DNA of 64,000 nt from Aphanomyces cochlioides (taxonomy: Eukaryota > Oomycota > Saprolegniomycetes > Saprolegniales > Verrucalvaceae), in NCBI GenBank assembly GCA_019828595.1, contig JAHQRK010000021.1, positions 1,302,001 to 1,366,000 of the forward strand. Direction: 5' to 3'. Shown here piece by piece: positions 45,801 through 56,664 of this stretch; within the stretch, counting starts at the first letter, position 1; every line of letters begins with the position of its first letter. The position numbers were made by a program, and so were the translations under genes. The notes below the pieces were generated by a model that had not been told where the DNA came from, made no database searches, and saw nothing but the letters and a program-made list of their open reading frames with translations.

Positions 45801-46222
45801 TGGCACGACGTTGGGCCACAGATTGGTTCGGCTGGCGCTCGAGCTCGGGGTTATTGTAAAAGGAATTGATCTTGTCGATATGCCTGTGTCGCGTGATCGC
45901 GTCCACGCATTCAAACGTTTCGATAAGCTGTTGGATTTCCCGCGGCGGCAAACTTCCAACTCGAGGACCTCGTTGACCATGGGGATGACGATGTAGTTTG
46001 GGGGTCAAAGGCAGCAGGCTCTTACATTTCACAATGAGTGTCTTTTTATGGAATATTATCCGGAATTTCTGCCGGATAGAGCTACGCGTAACCGTAAATT
46101 CATTCATTATCCGGAATGTTTGTGGAATTTGGTAGTATAGAAACGTAGAGGTCAATTCAAATATATATAGAAAGATACAGGAAGTGTCGTTTTGGTTGGA
46201 AGCAATCAAGTTGGAAGTCGCC
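42826..46222. other. Repeat-derived region with decayed coding pieces; no intact gene
   Basis: Pieces that look coding but lack context: minus 44840-44640 (LRHQLEAFQAAYARDYQTRRLERDEM), a plus-strand relative of it at about 44390-44500, minus 45235-44930 (MSEVVQAFLQEIIAFQHQMEQDSREEI) and minus about 45980-45775 (LPPREIQQLIETFECVDAITRH). They resemble gag-like helical proteins of retroelements, without zinc knuckle or RT nearby. 43828-43890 resembles 45029-45085 directly. 46050-46120 holds TATCCGG words upstream of the PHP gene. Confidence 0.35.
44060..44880. repeat. Imperfect palindrome with gag-like coding arms
   Basis: 44385-44540 (plus) and 44625-44785 (minus) encode the same helical segment (LRHQLEAF..A.ARD). 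The ATG contexts at about 44104 (plus) and 44837 (minus) are also mirror images (TTTACCATGGC...GCGC). Confidence 0.65.
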
Positions 46223-47759
46223 ATGGTCCATGCGAGCAGCTCGACAAAGAAGAAAACCAAGAAATCGAAGCGAAAGCCCGTGAATCTACAGCCTCAATAT
46301 GCGAGTAAGTTCCTCAAAGTGACCGATGGAGACGACTCGGGCGATCACGACGGCGTCTCGGCTGACATGTTTCCTTTGAACCATGCAGAGTTTGCGCAAG
46401 GCGATTTTCACATGCACAGGTACATTGCGACAAACCCGTGATCTCTAAATTGGATGGCGTGCTGTAGTATTTGCAGCGATGGCAAGCTGCGGCCGGCGCA
46501 AGTCATTGAAAAAGCCGCGGCGAATGGCGTCCTCTTCATGTCATTGACAGACCATGACACGATGGCTGGCGTCCAAGAAGCTGTCGACGCTGGTCGATCG
46601 CTTGGGGTGTTTGTCATGCCTGGTGTTGAGATCAGTGCTGAAGAAAAAGGTGTCGAGAACCTTCATATCCTCGGGTATTTCTGTCCTGGCACGGATTCAG
46701 CTCCACTCGAGGAGAAACTCTTGGCGATTCGACAAACGCGACACAAACGTGGCAAAGCCATGCTCGGCAAGCTGGTGAGCCTCTCTCTTTACCCATACCT
46801 CTCAAGAACATGGCTAGGCCGACATGGGCATCCAGTTGAATTGGGATCGCGTCCTTGAAATCGCTGGCGAAGCAGCTCCAGGTCGACCTCACGTCGCTGA
46901 AGCTCTTGTCGAAAGTGGTCATGTGTCCAACTTTCGTGAAGCTTTTTCACGCTACTTGGGCAACGATGGACCAGCTTATGCCGAGGTAGATACCTTCTTC
47001 TCCTCTTGTTTCCTATCAATGTCGTTAGGGCGAGCATTTTCCTCCACAAGGTTTATTCCTGCTTAGTTTGTCCATGAGATTGTCCTTACCTGGCAATTGT
47101 AGATGCTATTCGGCTGATCGAAGAAGCAGGCGGCGTCTCGGGTCAATCTTGATTTCGACTGCGCTCTAGCTCATGGATCAATTCTAGTGCTGGCGCATCC
47201 GTGGTGCTGCAAGAACCCACTGACACTAGTGCCTCAGCTAGCCTCCATGGGTATCCACGTACGTCTGTAGCCTGCAGAGCATGAAGCTGTAGCTCTCAAG
47301 ATTAGGGCCTCGAGGTATACCATGATGTCGGGAAGATTAACGTCTATGGCTCGCTGGCCAAGGAGTCCGACTTGATCATGGTACAGGAACTCTCTCAGCG
47401 ATGACTCAAAACGGCGATCGTAGCTTGGCGGCTCGGACTTCCACGGCATTGATCCCACCACAGAGCATGCTCCTGGCGAAATTCCTCTTCCTCGCAAACA
47501 CATCGACATCTTCCTCGAACGATGCAAAGAGCGTTGGGCTGTTCCCCTTCGCCAGAAAGTCACTCAAATGTGCACAAGCCCTGCCTCTGAAGAATCAACC
47601 ACGATTTGGACAGAGTTGCTCGATGTCGTCATCCAAGTCGTGGCCGAATTCCCCAATGTACAGCTCAAGACGACGACTGAGCATCACTACAGCGACGTGA
47701 CGATCTCCAAGCTGCAGGAAGTAGACGCTCGAGAGGCTGAACAGGGTCAAGTTAAGTGA
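46223..47759 (+). CDS. PHP-domain phosphoesterase
   Basis: Eight exons (46223-46419, 46468-46774, 46818-46985, 47029-47050, 47103-47141, 47188-47258, 47306-47380, 47424-47759) sum to 404 residues, phases consistent. After a Lys-rich start (STKKKTKKSKRK) come the metal-binding PHP motifs in order: DFHMHS with SDGK, LTDHDT, GVEIS, SVLAHPW and GGSDFHG, the family's His/Asp/Glu set. The layout resembles the RNase AM / 3',5'-nucleoside bisphosphate phosphatase (YciV/TrpH) branch; that assignment is inferred. The C-terminal 80 residues are unmatched. Its stop overlaps the stop of the opposing PIG-P gene by 8 nt. TATCCGG words lie 100-180 bp upstream of the ATG. Confidence 0.85.
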
Positions 47760-48362
47760 AGAGGATTCGATTGATAGTTGTCAGTGGAATGTCGGCAATG
47801 GCAGGTGTATTGGCCTTGCGTTGGAGGTCAAGTTCTGGAGGTGGAAGCGTAATCGTGTACAGATCTACAGAAAGCAAGGAGTATATAGCAGGTTGGACAG
47901 GATCGAACCTCGAATTGTGTTGTACGAGTCCAGCGGTGCTGTCGAGAGCCAATTGATCGCGATGTAAAACACGAGCAGCATAAAGACCGTCATGACAAGC
48001 ATGGCAGGCACAGCGAGAGCCCAATACCGCGACGGATAGTACGTTACGCCATAGTCTTCCAGGAGCTCGTCAGGTACATAGGCCCACAGTAGATAACACA
48101 CTAGATATAGCCATCGACATCAACGCAATACGAGAATTCATGCCATACCAAAGATCACGATGGATGCAATCCAGCCAGCAAAGCCATAGATCTCCATTTG
48201 CATGGCTGTAATGCGTTGTGTTTCGAGAAAAGACATACTCGGTGGCATAGCGACGCCTTCCATGATCTCTGAGAACTTCCTGTCCGTCTTGCGCATCGCC
48301 ATCACATCCGCAGAGGATTTTCGCCGAGCGCCGCTCTCGGTTGATGTCTTGCGGCGCACCAT
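47752..48362 (-). CDS. PIGP: PIG-P, GPI-GlcNAc transferase subunit P
   Basis: Exons 48362-48149, 48100-47909 and 47864-47752 give 172 residues (introns 48 and 44 nt). After about 60 hydrophilic residues the PIG-P domain follows: EIYGFAGWIASIVIF (TM1), the diagnostic WAYVPDELLEDYGVTYYPSRYWALAVP loop-to-TM2 stretch, then TM2 and the C-terminal DIPLTTINRILF. In other eukaryotes PIG-P is part of the ER enzyme that starts GPI-anchor synthesis by transferring GlcNAc to phosphatidylinositol. The length fits the family. Start at 48362; a TTG three codons up is not used. Divergent from the four-TM gene with 209 bp between. Confidence 0.92.
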
Positions 48363-48571
48363 AATTACCAAATCCGGATAAATTTATCACAAAACATTAT
48401 CCGGACTAAAACAATAACCGGATATCCGGATAAACTGGCATTAAATATACGGATGAATGGAGGTTTATCCGGAAATGATAACTTTATCTTGATATTTGTA
48501 TACTATAGAGACATTCATACAAGAATGTAGGTCATTTCTCATCGAATATCTTTGGAGTGTCGCTAACGAGA
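48363..48571. promoter_or_regulatory. Divergent promoter with repeated TATCCGG(ATA) words
   Basis: Only 209 bp separate the two start codons. At least four copies of TCCGGATA/TTATCCGG occur (about 48366-48376, 48400-48408, 48414-48428 including GGATATCCGGATAA, 48464-48472), the central part being palindromic. Confidence 0.5.
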
Positions 48572-49246
48572 ATGGGCGTGCGGTGCCGCGAATGCTTGGA
48601 AGAGTTTTGCTCTGGTGCTGCGCTCTTTCTATGTAATGGAATCGATCTCGCTTGTGGCATTGCCTTGGTTGCATACGGCTCGTTTCTCGGTCTGAATCAT
48701 TTTGCTCCCGAATGGCTATTTGGTCCGCTGCTTGGCCTCGGCGGTCTCCTTGTCGTGACGGCCCTCATGAGTTGGTGTGGCTCTGCATGCCCTACATGTT
48801 CCGTGATGCTGCTCATTTCATCGTGGCTTTTGGTTTTCGTGGCGCTGTTTGAGCTGGTGCTGTCGATTGTGATTTTTACGCAAGGCCCAGCGATTGAAGA
48901 ATTTCTCAAGGAGCATCAAGAACAACTCCATCTCACGGACGACCAATTGCGACTTCTCGAGAAGAACAAGTTTATTCCTGCGTACCTACTCATTGGTCTC
49001 TTTGTGATGGAAGTGTTTCGCTACTGCTGTAGCTCCTATCTCCGTCGTGCCCGTAAGTTCATCCAGTGATCTTTCATCGACTAAGCGACTGAAATAGGTC
49101 AACAAAACAAATATGCGTATATGAATCTGAAGAACCTCAAAGACATGGAAGCAGAGCTCGTGCGCGACGCTCGCAAGCAAGAACTCTCTTCGAAATACGA
49201 AAACCTGCGTGGCCACTACAAGGCCAAGTACAGCCGAAACCCCTAA
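48572..49246 (+). CDS. Four-TM (tetraspanin-like) membrane protein
   Basis: Exons 48572-49052 and 49098-49246 give 209 residues; the 45-nt intron is GTAAGT...AATAG. Four hydrophobic segments lie at about residues 18-42, 50-75, 80-108 and 143-165. Between TM3 and TM4 is a short loop (EEFLKEHQEQLHLTDDQLRLLEKN). Cys-rich N-terminus (CRECLEEFC) and a basic/acidic cytosolic tail (MEAELVRDARKQELSSKYENLRGHYKAKY). The topology resembles tetraspanins but the large CCG loop is missing. The role is unknown. The gene ends 6 bp before the stop of the TTC29-like gene on the other strand. Confidence 0.85.
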
Positions 49247-49252
49247 GTCTAA

Positions 49253-50707
49253 CTAACTTGTCTTGGATTCAATTGCTCGAGACGCCTTCCACTGGAGAAA
49301 TCCCTCAATGTCCGTCGTGACAAAGTCCACGAATGCTGAGAACTTTTCATGGGCTCGGATCACGCCGAGGCTAATGCGAGCTTGGTCTAGCAAACTCGAG
49401 TCGCTCTTGGTCGAGTTCTTGATGAGATCAAAGTTGCGTTCCATCATTTCTGTCGCGAGGTTGAATTCGCGGTTGGCGCTGTAGAGCATTCCAAGGCGAC
49501 GGCATGCTTCCGCTTGGGCTGGAATGTTTTCTACGAGAACGAGCCTTGTCGTGCTGCCACGTCATTCAACTGATTGGTACCGATTTTCTCAGCGGTAATG
49601 AGGTACTCCTTGAGGTACTCCATGGCTTGCTGCTTGTGACCCAACGCTTCGAACGTCGTAGCAAGGGCAGCATACGCTTGACATTCCCCAGGGACGTCGT
49701 TCATATTTTTGCACATGACAAGCTATCCACAATCATCAAATCTTCATGGATAGAGGGAAGAATCATACATAATCCTTGAGGTAGACTAGAGCGTCCGTGG
49801 GCTGCTGCATTGCATTGTAGCAGCAACCGATGCGGTACTGCCCGACGGCTACATTGGCAATGTCTTGGCTCTCTTGGGCGCACTAAATGAGCTCGTTAGC
49901 TCATGGAGTACAAGGGTTTCATCGATCTTACTTGGATGAATTTGACATGTGTCGCAATGGCAAGAGGAAAGTCGCCGCTGGTTTCATGCTGGAGAGCGAC
50001 TTGCTGGTAGACCGTAGTGAGCTCAGCTGTCGCAGTCGTAGCTGCCCCACGGAGAGCTTTCACAAGCTGAACGTGGAGCTCGTGATTTTCTTGAGCTCTC
50101 GCGTATTCCTTGAGCCCATAGTAAGCATTGCCGAGGTTCTCTAGAGCCGCTAGCTCAAAGTCTTGGTTGCGGGAAATGCGAGCGATCTCAAGGCATTTCT
50201 CGTAGAAGAAGACGCCCGTGCGAAGATCTTTGAGGTTCTACAACAAGAATGTGAACAAGTTGACTCTTCGAATGAAGGCAAACCATGAAATGAACAGCGA
50301 GTCGCTCGTATGACTCGTAGACGTGGACTACATCTCCTTGACGACGAGCTTTCTCAGCGGACGTCAGGTTATCACGGAGAAATGTCATCTCGGTGGGAGA
50401 TACTGCAACAGGCTCCTTCTTCTCTTGGCCTTCTGGGGTCACTACGTAGAAAATGAGCCAAGATAGTGGAGACGCTGGTGGTACCAATCGTGTCGACGCG
50501 GTGGATGAGATAGAAAAGGTCGACAAATGACTGAACGAGGCCTTCACGAAGTACTTGCGCACATACTTCTCGCTTGTCGACCATGGAACATGTGTTTGAC
50601 GCGTTAGAGCTCTCAGGATTCCCATCGTTGTCGTCGCTGTAGGAAGCCAGGCGCAATGGTTGCTTCCTCACGGGTTTGCTCCCGACAGGAGGCACGCGCA
50701 TTGCCAT
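49253..50707 (-). CDS. TTC29: TTC29-like TPR protein (axonemal)
   Basis: Six exons (50707-50485, 50441-50284, 50237-49932, 49882-49769, 49722-49581, 49518-49253) give 402 residues; the last intron (62 nt) is the least certain. The conserved N-terminal block CAQVLREGLVQSFVDLFYLI is followed by about six tetratricopeptide-type helix pairs (ENLGNAYYGLKEYARAQ, GQYRIGCCYNAMQQPTDALVYL, AALATTFEALGHKQQAMEYLKEY, RRLGMLYSANREFNLATEM). The C-terminus VTTDIEGFLQWKASR matches the TTC29 tail. TTC29 is a sperm and cilium axonemal protein in animals; in an oomycete it would act in zoospore flagella. Confidence 0.85.
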
Positions 50708-51327
50708 GACGACTTGTCACCAAAGAATCAGTTACAAAAGACCACTCATGTATGGTTTCAAATCTTGACCAGGGCATCAAATCAAGCATAAAGACAGCAG
50801 GATGGTCGTCCCTCTTCCTTGATGTTAAAGCTGTGTCGTGGGTGTGACACAAGCCACAAAATCTTGGTTCTAAAAAGCTCCTTAAATCATGAATCGAACG
50901 GCAACTTTCAGTATGCTTAGTCTCTCTGTGTAAGGCAGTATGGCTTACTTTGTGCTGGATCGCTTCTGTTGCCAAAGAGAACTGCTTTTGCCCTGTCTTC
51001 TCTATCTGCACTGACCTTGTCATGACCTTTCGTCGCAAACTCCTTCTCTTATCCGGACAAAACATGAACATATCCGGATTTTCAGCTCTACTGGCAAAAG
51101 GAGGAGAAGATCACGCTCTGCGACGCGTGAAGCGCATCTTCGTACTAGATGAGCGCTTCTAGGGGAGATTTAGCTGAGTCCAGTCCTTGGAGATGCGTCT
51201 GAGCTTGAGAATCGACGAGTCGATAACTTGCCTCTTGGACGACCATTTGAATTTATCCGGACAATTTGGTTTGAGTTATCCGGATACGCGGGAAGAGAAA
51301 GGCGCCAAACTCAAACAAAACACGAAG
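50708..51327. promoter_or_regulatory. Intergenic between divergent genes, with TATCCGG words
   Basis: No gene is supported. TTATCCGGACAAAA near 51050, ATATCCGGAT near 51068, TTATCCGGACAA near 51253 and TTATCCGGATAC near 51275 all lie upstream of the ATG at 51328. Confidence 0.5.
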
Positions 51328-52257
51328 ATGGGATTTGAACCGTACATGAAGCAGGAAGAGCTGGAAGCGTGCCTCGCCCTATGGATAGATCAAGACGCCG
51401 CCGCGAACGGACTGAGCATTCCACCCCAATTGGAAGGCAATCCCCACGTCGCAACTCTTGCCAACGAGTTTGTCGAGGCGATTCAAACGGTTCAAACCCA
51501 TATCGATCAAGTGACCCAGTGCCGAGGACAGATTATCGTTCGTGCTTTTGATGTCGTCCGAGCTGCAAATGCAATGGGAGTTAAGCTGTACGGCTATGAC
51601 GATGTGCTAGATGAATCTCGATTGGCCCGCCTCCATGCAGACGAACAAATGCCAGTCGTGGCAGAACCTCCCGCGAGCAAGCCCCTTGCCCCCCTGCATC
51701 TTGCAGACCACGATATTGTGTACACAGCCCCGACGGAACTACCCGACAGCGACACGTCGGATAGCGAAGGCTCTTCGTGGGAGTACGACAGCTCTGATTC
51801 GTTTGGCGAGGGCGATTTCTCAGAATGTGAAAGCTCGAAATCTCCGGCAAAAGCACAGAATGGCAAGTCAACTGACAACCCGTACTGCATACCTCGACGA
51901 GCCATTTTAAGACTTTTTCGTGATACTATCCGATCTATCACGATGGAAACACGGCCGATATCGCGCAAAGCTCTGAGTGCATTCCACAACCTTGCAGAAA
52001 CCCTGCTGCGACCTCTTCTCGCAACCTGCGTTGAGAAGCTCGCTGCTAGTTATCAGGAAGAATCATCAATAGTCAATACAACTCCAACAATCAACCGAAG
52101 AGGCAAGAAGCGATTGAGTGGCGACGTCTTTCCACCTATGGCAATTGCATCCCAGAAGCGAAAATCACCGAGGCTGGCCAAGAAGAATATGCGCGTGCAT
52201 CTCGACTTCACAGATGACTCGTCATCTATCTTGACACCTCAACAAAAAACCAAGTGA
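51328..52257 (+). CDS. Unknown nuclear-looking protein with acidic and basic segments
   Basis: 309 residues, one exon. The frame is open 47 codons further up, but that part includes the TATCCGG promoter words, so the ATG at 51328 is preferred. The N-terminal 90 residues are helical (EELEACLALW...ANEFVEAIQTVQTHIDQV... VVRAANAMGVKLYGYDD), then an acidic Ser-rich stretch (DSDTSDSEGSSWEYDSSDS), a second helical block (RRAILRLFRDTIRSIT...KALSAFHNLAETLLRPLLATCVEKLA) and a basic tail (KRKSPRLAKK). The two helical blocks could be histone-fold-like pieces; this is speculation. No enzymatic motif is seen. Confidence 0.7.
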   Translation: MGFEPYMKQEELEACLALWIDQDAAANGLSIPPQLEGNPHVATLANEFVEAIQTVQTHIDQVTQCRGQIIVRAFDVVRAANAMGVKLYGYDDVLDESRLARLHADEQMPVVAEPPASKPLAPLHLADHDIVYTAPTELPDSDTSDSEGSSWEYDSSDSFGEGDFSECESSKSPAKAQNGKSTDNPYCIPRRAILRLFRDTIRSITMETRPISRKALSAFHNLAETLLRPLLATCVEKLAASYQEESSIVNTTPTINRRGKKRLSGDVFPPMAIASQKRKSPRLAKKNMRVHLDFTDDSSSILTPQQKTK

Positions 52258-52288
52258 TGATATTCTTGTATGCATCCCCCTCCTCTCT

Positions 52289-53668
52289 TCACGATGACTC
52301 GGTTGGCCACGATCCGTCATCATTCACCGGCCAATTTGTCTCCGTCCGTGCGTGTTTGGGCACGAGGATTTCCCGCGTATCAGCATCGACACATTTGAGC
52401 TCTACATGGTCACATTCAGCAATGCATTCGTCAACTATTGTTGGTACCTTGCCATGTAAAGTCAAATAACACCGGCGGCGGGACATTGTTGGGCAACACG
52501 AGATTTTCTTGGCGTAGTTCATCAAAGAAAGGATGCGCAGCAGCGTCAAGTGGCTTAATACGTCTATTTCACATCAATCAATCACAATTCCATGGTCATA
52601 TTCATACTTGGCTGGATCATATTCGAGCATTTTCGTGATGAGATCGATGGCTTCCGGCGGTGTGCGGCTCCGGAACACTTTGCTCCATGGATGTGCCTTG
52701 ATTTGAGGAAACTGAAACTCAGTGTAGTTGGGATTCATAGCTTGAATTTCTTCCCGTTTCGGCGTGCCGAGCACTTTGATGATCTCAACGAGCTGGTCGA
52801 CACCACTTTCGCCAGGGAAGAGCGGGGATCCAAGCAAGAGTTCACCAAAGACACACCCCAAAGACCAAACATCGATTGCTGTCGTATAGTCCGTCGCGCC
52901 GAAGATTAATTCCGGTGCACGATAATACCGCGAACAAATGTACGACACGTTTGGCTCATTCTTTTGCAAGACTTTGGCGCTAAATGGAGGCTCAATGCGA
53001 TATAGAAACTGTAGCTATACCTGCCAAAGTCACAGATCTTGACGACATGCGTTTGAGGGTTCAAGAGCAAGTTCTGAGGCTTAATGTCGCGATGGCAGAT
53101 GCCCATGGAATGCGTATAGCCCAAAGCGCGGCAGATTTGATAAATGTAAAGCTTGACAAGGACAATTGGCATGAGCTGTTTCGATCGTTGCAATTGTCGC
53201 GCGACACCATAAAGCGTGTCGGGGATGTATTCCATGACAAGGTTTAAGTAGAGTTCGTCGGGCTAGTGCATGCGAATGACCTTACAGACGTCGGATGGTG
53301 TTGTACCTTCTCGCCATTGCAGTAGAAACAGTGCTTGAGCTGGACAATGTTATCATGTTGGAGCTGGCGCATGATTTGCATCTCGCGATTCTTGAACCGT
53401 TTGTCCTGCAAAACTTTCTTGATTGCAACGACTTCGTTCGTCTCTTCGATGCTCGCTTGAAACACGACACCAAACGATCCATTCCCGATGATACGTTCGG
53501 CTGAGTAGTGGATTGTTTTGCCCTATTCTCGCGTCAAATTGCTCTCCATTTGGGCAATTTCTTGCTTACATCTGCCATTGTGTGCGATGAGTTTGAAATG
53601 CTGATGTTCCTCGCGTCGTTTTCATTATCGTCGGGCGGCTTGGCCGCGCTCGTCGTCGGCTTGTTCAT
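52289..53668 (-). CDS. GSK3-family protein kinase (paralogue A)
   Basis: Six exons (53668-53570, 53522-53307, 53262-53021, 52979-52608, 52563-52448, 52401-52289) give 385 residues. Kinase landmarks are all present: GNGSFGVV loop, [19 protein letters not shown] and the GSK3 activation-loop [14 protein letters not shown], whose Tyr is autophosphorylated in the family, then DVWSLGC and [17 protein letters not shown] Ser/Thr kinase acting on pre-phosphorylated substrates in signalling. The N-terminus (about 45 residues) is hydrophilic and unmatched. It shares intron positions with paralogue B at 56665-58049. No defect seen. Confidence 0.93.
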
Positions 53669-53876
53669 GACGCCACTCGAGGAGAAGTTTCGACTTTTGT
53701 CACCCTCTGGATCTCACGAACAAACAATTTAATTGGCTAAAATATATCGAAAATTCCATATTTAATGCATTTAATTTGCTTAAATGAATTAACTTTGAAT
53801 TGATTTTCACCAATTAAAATGACTATTTTTACGCAATTCTTTGTCGAGTTGCATTTTATCTTGCCAATCAATCGAG

Positions 53877-54302
53877 ATGATGCTTGCTGGAAGCGCGCGC
53901 ATCTTACGGCGATCCTTTGCGACTAATATCTACGTGGAAGGTACCATTGAAGCACAGCAACAGAGAGGTGAACGATGACGTATTGCAGGACTCCACAGAC
54001 GTACTGACGATGTTCGCTTGCGCCAAGCCTTCGACAAGTTTGGCAACGTCATCAAAGGTCTGGCGCCACCACCACTCGTTCCATACTCATAAGGATGCAA
54101 TCTAGTCGCGATTATCCCCGCGCAAGACAATGAAGTTTACCTCAAAGGCTGCGTGAGCTTCAAGAAGTCAGAAGATGCATTGAAAGCTATCATGGACATG
54201 AATGGACAGGTCTGTGTCTGTCCTTTCAGCATTCAGCTCACTGTCACGTAGGAACTCGATGGACGATTGCTCAAAGTCGACTACTATGACGATACGTTTT
54301 GA
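53877..54302 (+). CDS. Short RRM RNA-binding protein, probably mitochondrial
   Basis: Exons 53877-53940, 53989-54057, 54106-54209 and 54252-54302 give 95 residues. The start MMLAGSARILRRSFAT looks like a mitochondrial presequence. A single RRM follows: RNP2 NIYVEGL, then VRLRQAFDKFGNVI, an RNP1-position strand KGCVSFKKSEDALKAI and DMNGQELDGRLLKVDYY. Minimal one-domain RRM protein with nothing after it; likely binds organellar or mitochondrion-bound RNA (inferred). The stop lies 18 bp from that of the opposing ketol-acid reductoisomerase gene. Confidence 0.85.
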
Positions 54303-54320
54303 ATAAAATGCATGGATTAA

Positions 54321-55856
54321 TTACACAACGGCAATATCAACGTCAGGACGCAGGCTCAGACATGTCTTGAGCACATCATGGATGCGATGCGACTTAAAGC
54401 TCTTGATGAGTTCTTCCTTTTCCTTAGGGGTCTTGCTGTCACCACCGCTCAACGCTTGTTCAGTCAACGTGTAGTCGAATCGAGGAGCCCACTTTCGCGT
54501 GCCGAGACGAGCAGTCATCGAGCAGTTGTCAACCATGTAAGCAACACCACGGGCATGCATAAAAGGGTTGAGAGAGTCCGTGGCTTCAATCACAGATTCG
54601 TTGGCAATTTCAGAGTAGCCGTGACCGTGGTCCAAGAGCACATCGATTTGAGCCATCATCATCGCGACGTACATGCCTGCAGTCGTAGGGTGGAGCTTCA
54701 ACTTGGATTCATCACGCGAACGACGGAGTTCATCACCAAGCTTCCACATCCAACGGTGTTCCAAAGTTGCGAGCATGGGGAAACCACGACCTTGACGATC
54801 CACGGCCATGTTCACCGAACGAATTTCATTGCCGCTGGCAACTTCGTCGTAGATTTCTTCGAGGACTTCACGCGATGGGTGGTAAGCAGCAGAGTAAGCA
54901 GCTTCGAACGCTTGCTTATCAGCGCCTTCAAAAGCTTCGTATACGGCCAAAAGACCATGGTGCGAGATAAGCTTGTTCAATGGGCCAGTCAAACTGTCGG
55001 CAGCACCGTGGAAGGCTTCAGCAGGAGTCTTGCCTTCGTGGGTGTAATGGCGGAAAAGGGCTTCGATAAGGCCGTAGACACCACCAAGGAGAACACCACG
55101 TTCGCCGTAAATATCAGACTTGTATTCATCGCCCAATGTAGTGGGGAACGAGTAGGGAGAACCCAAGGCAACGCTCCAGCCAAGAGCGTGGTCAGTAGCG
55201 CGACCGTTCACATCTTGGTGAATGGCAACACTGGCGTTGATACCCGCAGTGCCACCAGTTTGTTGAGCAGCTTGGACGTACAAGCGGCGGACACTTGGAC
55301 CCATACCTTTCGGGGCAACCATGACAACGTTGATAGATGGTGGGAAAGATTCACCAACAGATTCCAAATGTCCAAGGAGATATCCATGCGACAAACCCAA
55401 GGTGGCACCAGGCTTCAAGCGACTGAAAATATCCTTGTACGACGAGACAGAGGCTGCGTCACTAATCAAGAGAAGCACCATGTCAGACTCGGAGAGGACT
55501 TCATTTTGTTCTCCGAGGGTGTTGGTTTCTTCAGTGAAACCAGCTTCACGCGCTTTAGCAAGCGAGGACGAGTTGCTGCGAAGGCCAACCTTGACGCGAA
55601 TATCCGTGCCTTTCAACGAGTCGCGAATGTTTTGCGCTTGGGCTGGGCCTTGCGAGCCCCAACCAACAACACCAATTTGGCGCACACCTTCGAATGCCTT
55701 GGGAAGCAATGGGAAAAGGTGACGTCCACCCGCCAAAATTTCTTCGGTGCGGTCGGCCATCGTAGCAGTCTGGATGTGCTCCTTGAACACCTTGGATTGG
55801 AACGAGCGAGCATTGCGAGGGATTGTCTTCATGACGCGTGTGTTGAGTTTCCACAT
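54321..55856 (-). CDS. ilvC: Ketol-acid reductoisomerase
   Basis: 511 residues from the ATG at 55856 (no ATG further up in frame), one exon. Basic, Ser-rich leader (MWKLNTRVMKTIPRNARSF) suits a mitochondrial presequence. NADPH-binding GVVGWGSQGPAQAQN near residue 60, then APKGMGPSVRRLYV, the Mg-binding DIYGERGVLLGG and SGNEIRSVNM regions. It converts 2-acetolactate to 2,3-dihydroxy-isovalerate in Val/Leu/Ile synthesis. The length with the large C-terminal part is the class II (plant/enterobacterial) form. No defects. Confidence 0.95.
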   Translation of the reverse strand: MWKLNTRVMKTIPRNARSFQSKVFKEHIQTATMADRTEEILAGGRHLFPLLPKAFEGVRQIGVVGWGSQGPAQAQNIRDSLKGTDIRVKVGLRSNSSSLAKAREAGFTEETNTLGEQNEVLSESDMVLLLISDAASVSSYKDIFSRLKPGATLGLSHGYLLGHLESVGESFPPSINVVMVAPKGMGPSVRRLYVQAAQQTGGTAGINASVAIHQDVNGRATDHALGWSVALGSPYSFPTTLGDEYKSDIYGERGVLLGGVYGLIEALFRHYTHEGKTPAEAFHGAADSLTGPLNKLISHHGLLAVYEAFEGADKQAFEAAYSAAYHPSREVLEEIYDEVASGNEIRSVNMAVDRQGRGFPMLATLEHRWMWKLGDELRRSRDESKLKLHPTTAGMYVAMMMAQIDVLLDHGHGYSEIANESVIEATDSLNPFMHARGVAYMVDNCSMTARLGTRKWAPRFDYTLTEQALSGGDSKTPKEKEELIKSFKSHRIHDVLKTCLSLRPDVDIAVV

Positions 55857-56664
55857 TGGGGCGAGGCCGGAGGACAAAAGTAAAATGAGCAAGAGGAAGA
55901 TCCACGGCTCGAATATTGCGCGCCAAAGTGCGTAATTTTTATCTTGATTAAAGTATACTTACATGAAGATCAATTAAATCCGCAATACATTTTGCATATA
56001 TTTTACTTACGATAATTTCATTAAACTCATGTTAATACAAACTACAAGTATAATTGCCATATTTTTTGTGGAATTAGTAACTTTATTATTGCATACTGAA
56101 GTTCATATAAAAGTTCATTCCTGTTTTGTCGTCTTCGGTATCCGGATATTGTACGGATAAAGATTCAATGCGCAAACATGTCTTGATCGCGCATTTGCCG
56201 CTCGTGTGACAGACGAGACGACACAGAGGCATTTAAACTCAGCAGACTCTCTTCTTCAAGTACTAAACGGCAGACTGAAGAGCTCAGCCAGGCAGTGTCA
56301 GCATTGCGAAGCAACAAGACATCATAGATTTCTAGTTGTGACGATTTCAATGGAAATCCACATCAGATAGCCAGCAACTTTGGCCATTTTCACAGATTCA
56401 ACAAGAGTTTTCTTTAGCAAAGCTAAGTACCAGCCACTTGTTATGCCATTACGTTGTGGCTTGTCAAGATGGCTCTCTGCCATGCGATTGAAATCGTCAA
56501 CTCTTGTGGTGGCAACGGATTGCTCTCAGTTGCGCAAACAGGTCCCAGCGACACTTTACAGTGCATTATACGTAAAGTGTTGTGATCTGATTCATCATCC
56601 GGATAAAGCTTCTGTAACCGTGTCCGGTTAATGTAGTCCGGATAAACGATCATCTTGCAACGAG
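55857..56664. promoter_or_regulatory. AT-rich intergenic with TATCCGG words; possible tiny minus-strand gene
   Basis: TATCCGGATATT near 56141, CATCCGGATAAAG near 56597, GTCCGGTTAA near 56621 and GTCCGGATAAACG near 56637, the last ending about 20 bp before the ATG at 56665. On the minus strand 56493-56329 (MAESHLDKPQRNGITSGWYL...) and 56350-56165 (SSQLEIYDVLLLRNADTAW...) are coding-like but no splice joins them in frame. Confidence 0.4.

Noticed and set aside
49519..49580. Frameshift in the TTC29-like gene near 49550
   Set aside because: A 62-nt GTACC...CCAG intron resolves the frame; total length then divides by three.
54378..55883. 501-codon plus-strand frame across the ketol-acid reductoisomerase gene
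   Set aside because: It is the exact antisense of a well-conserved enzyme; the open frame follows from codon bias.
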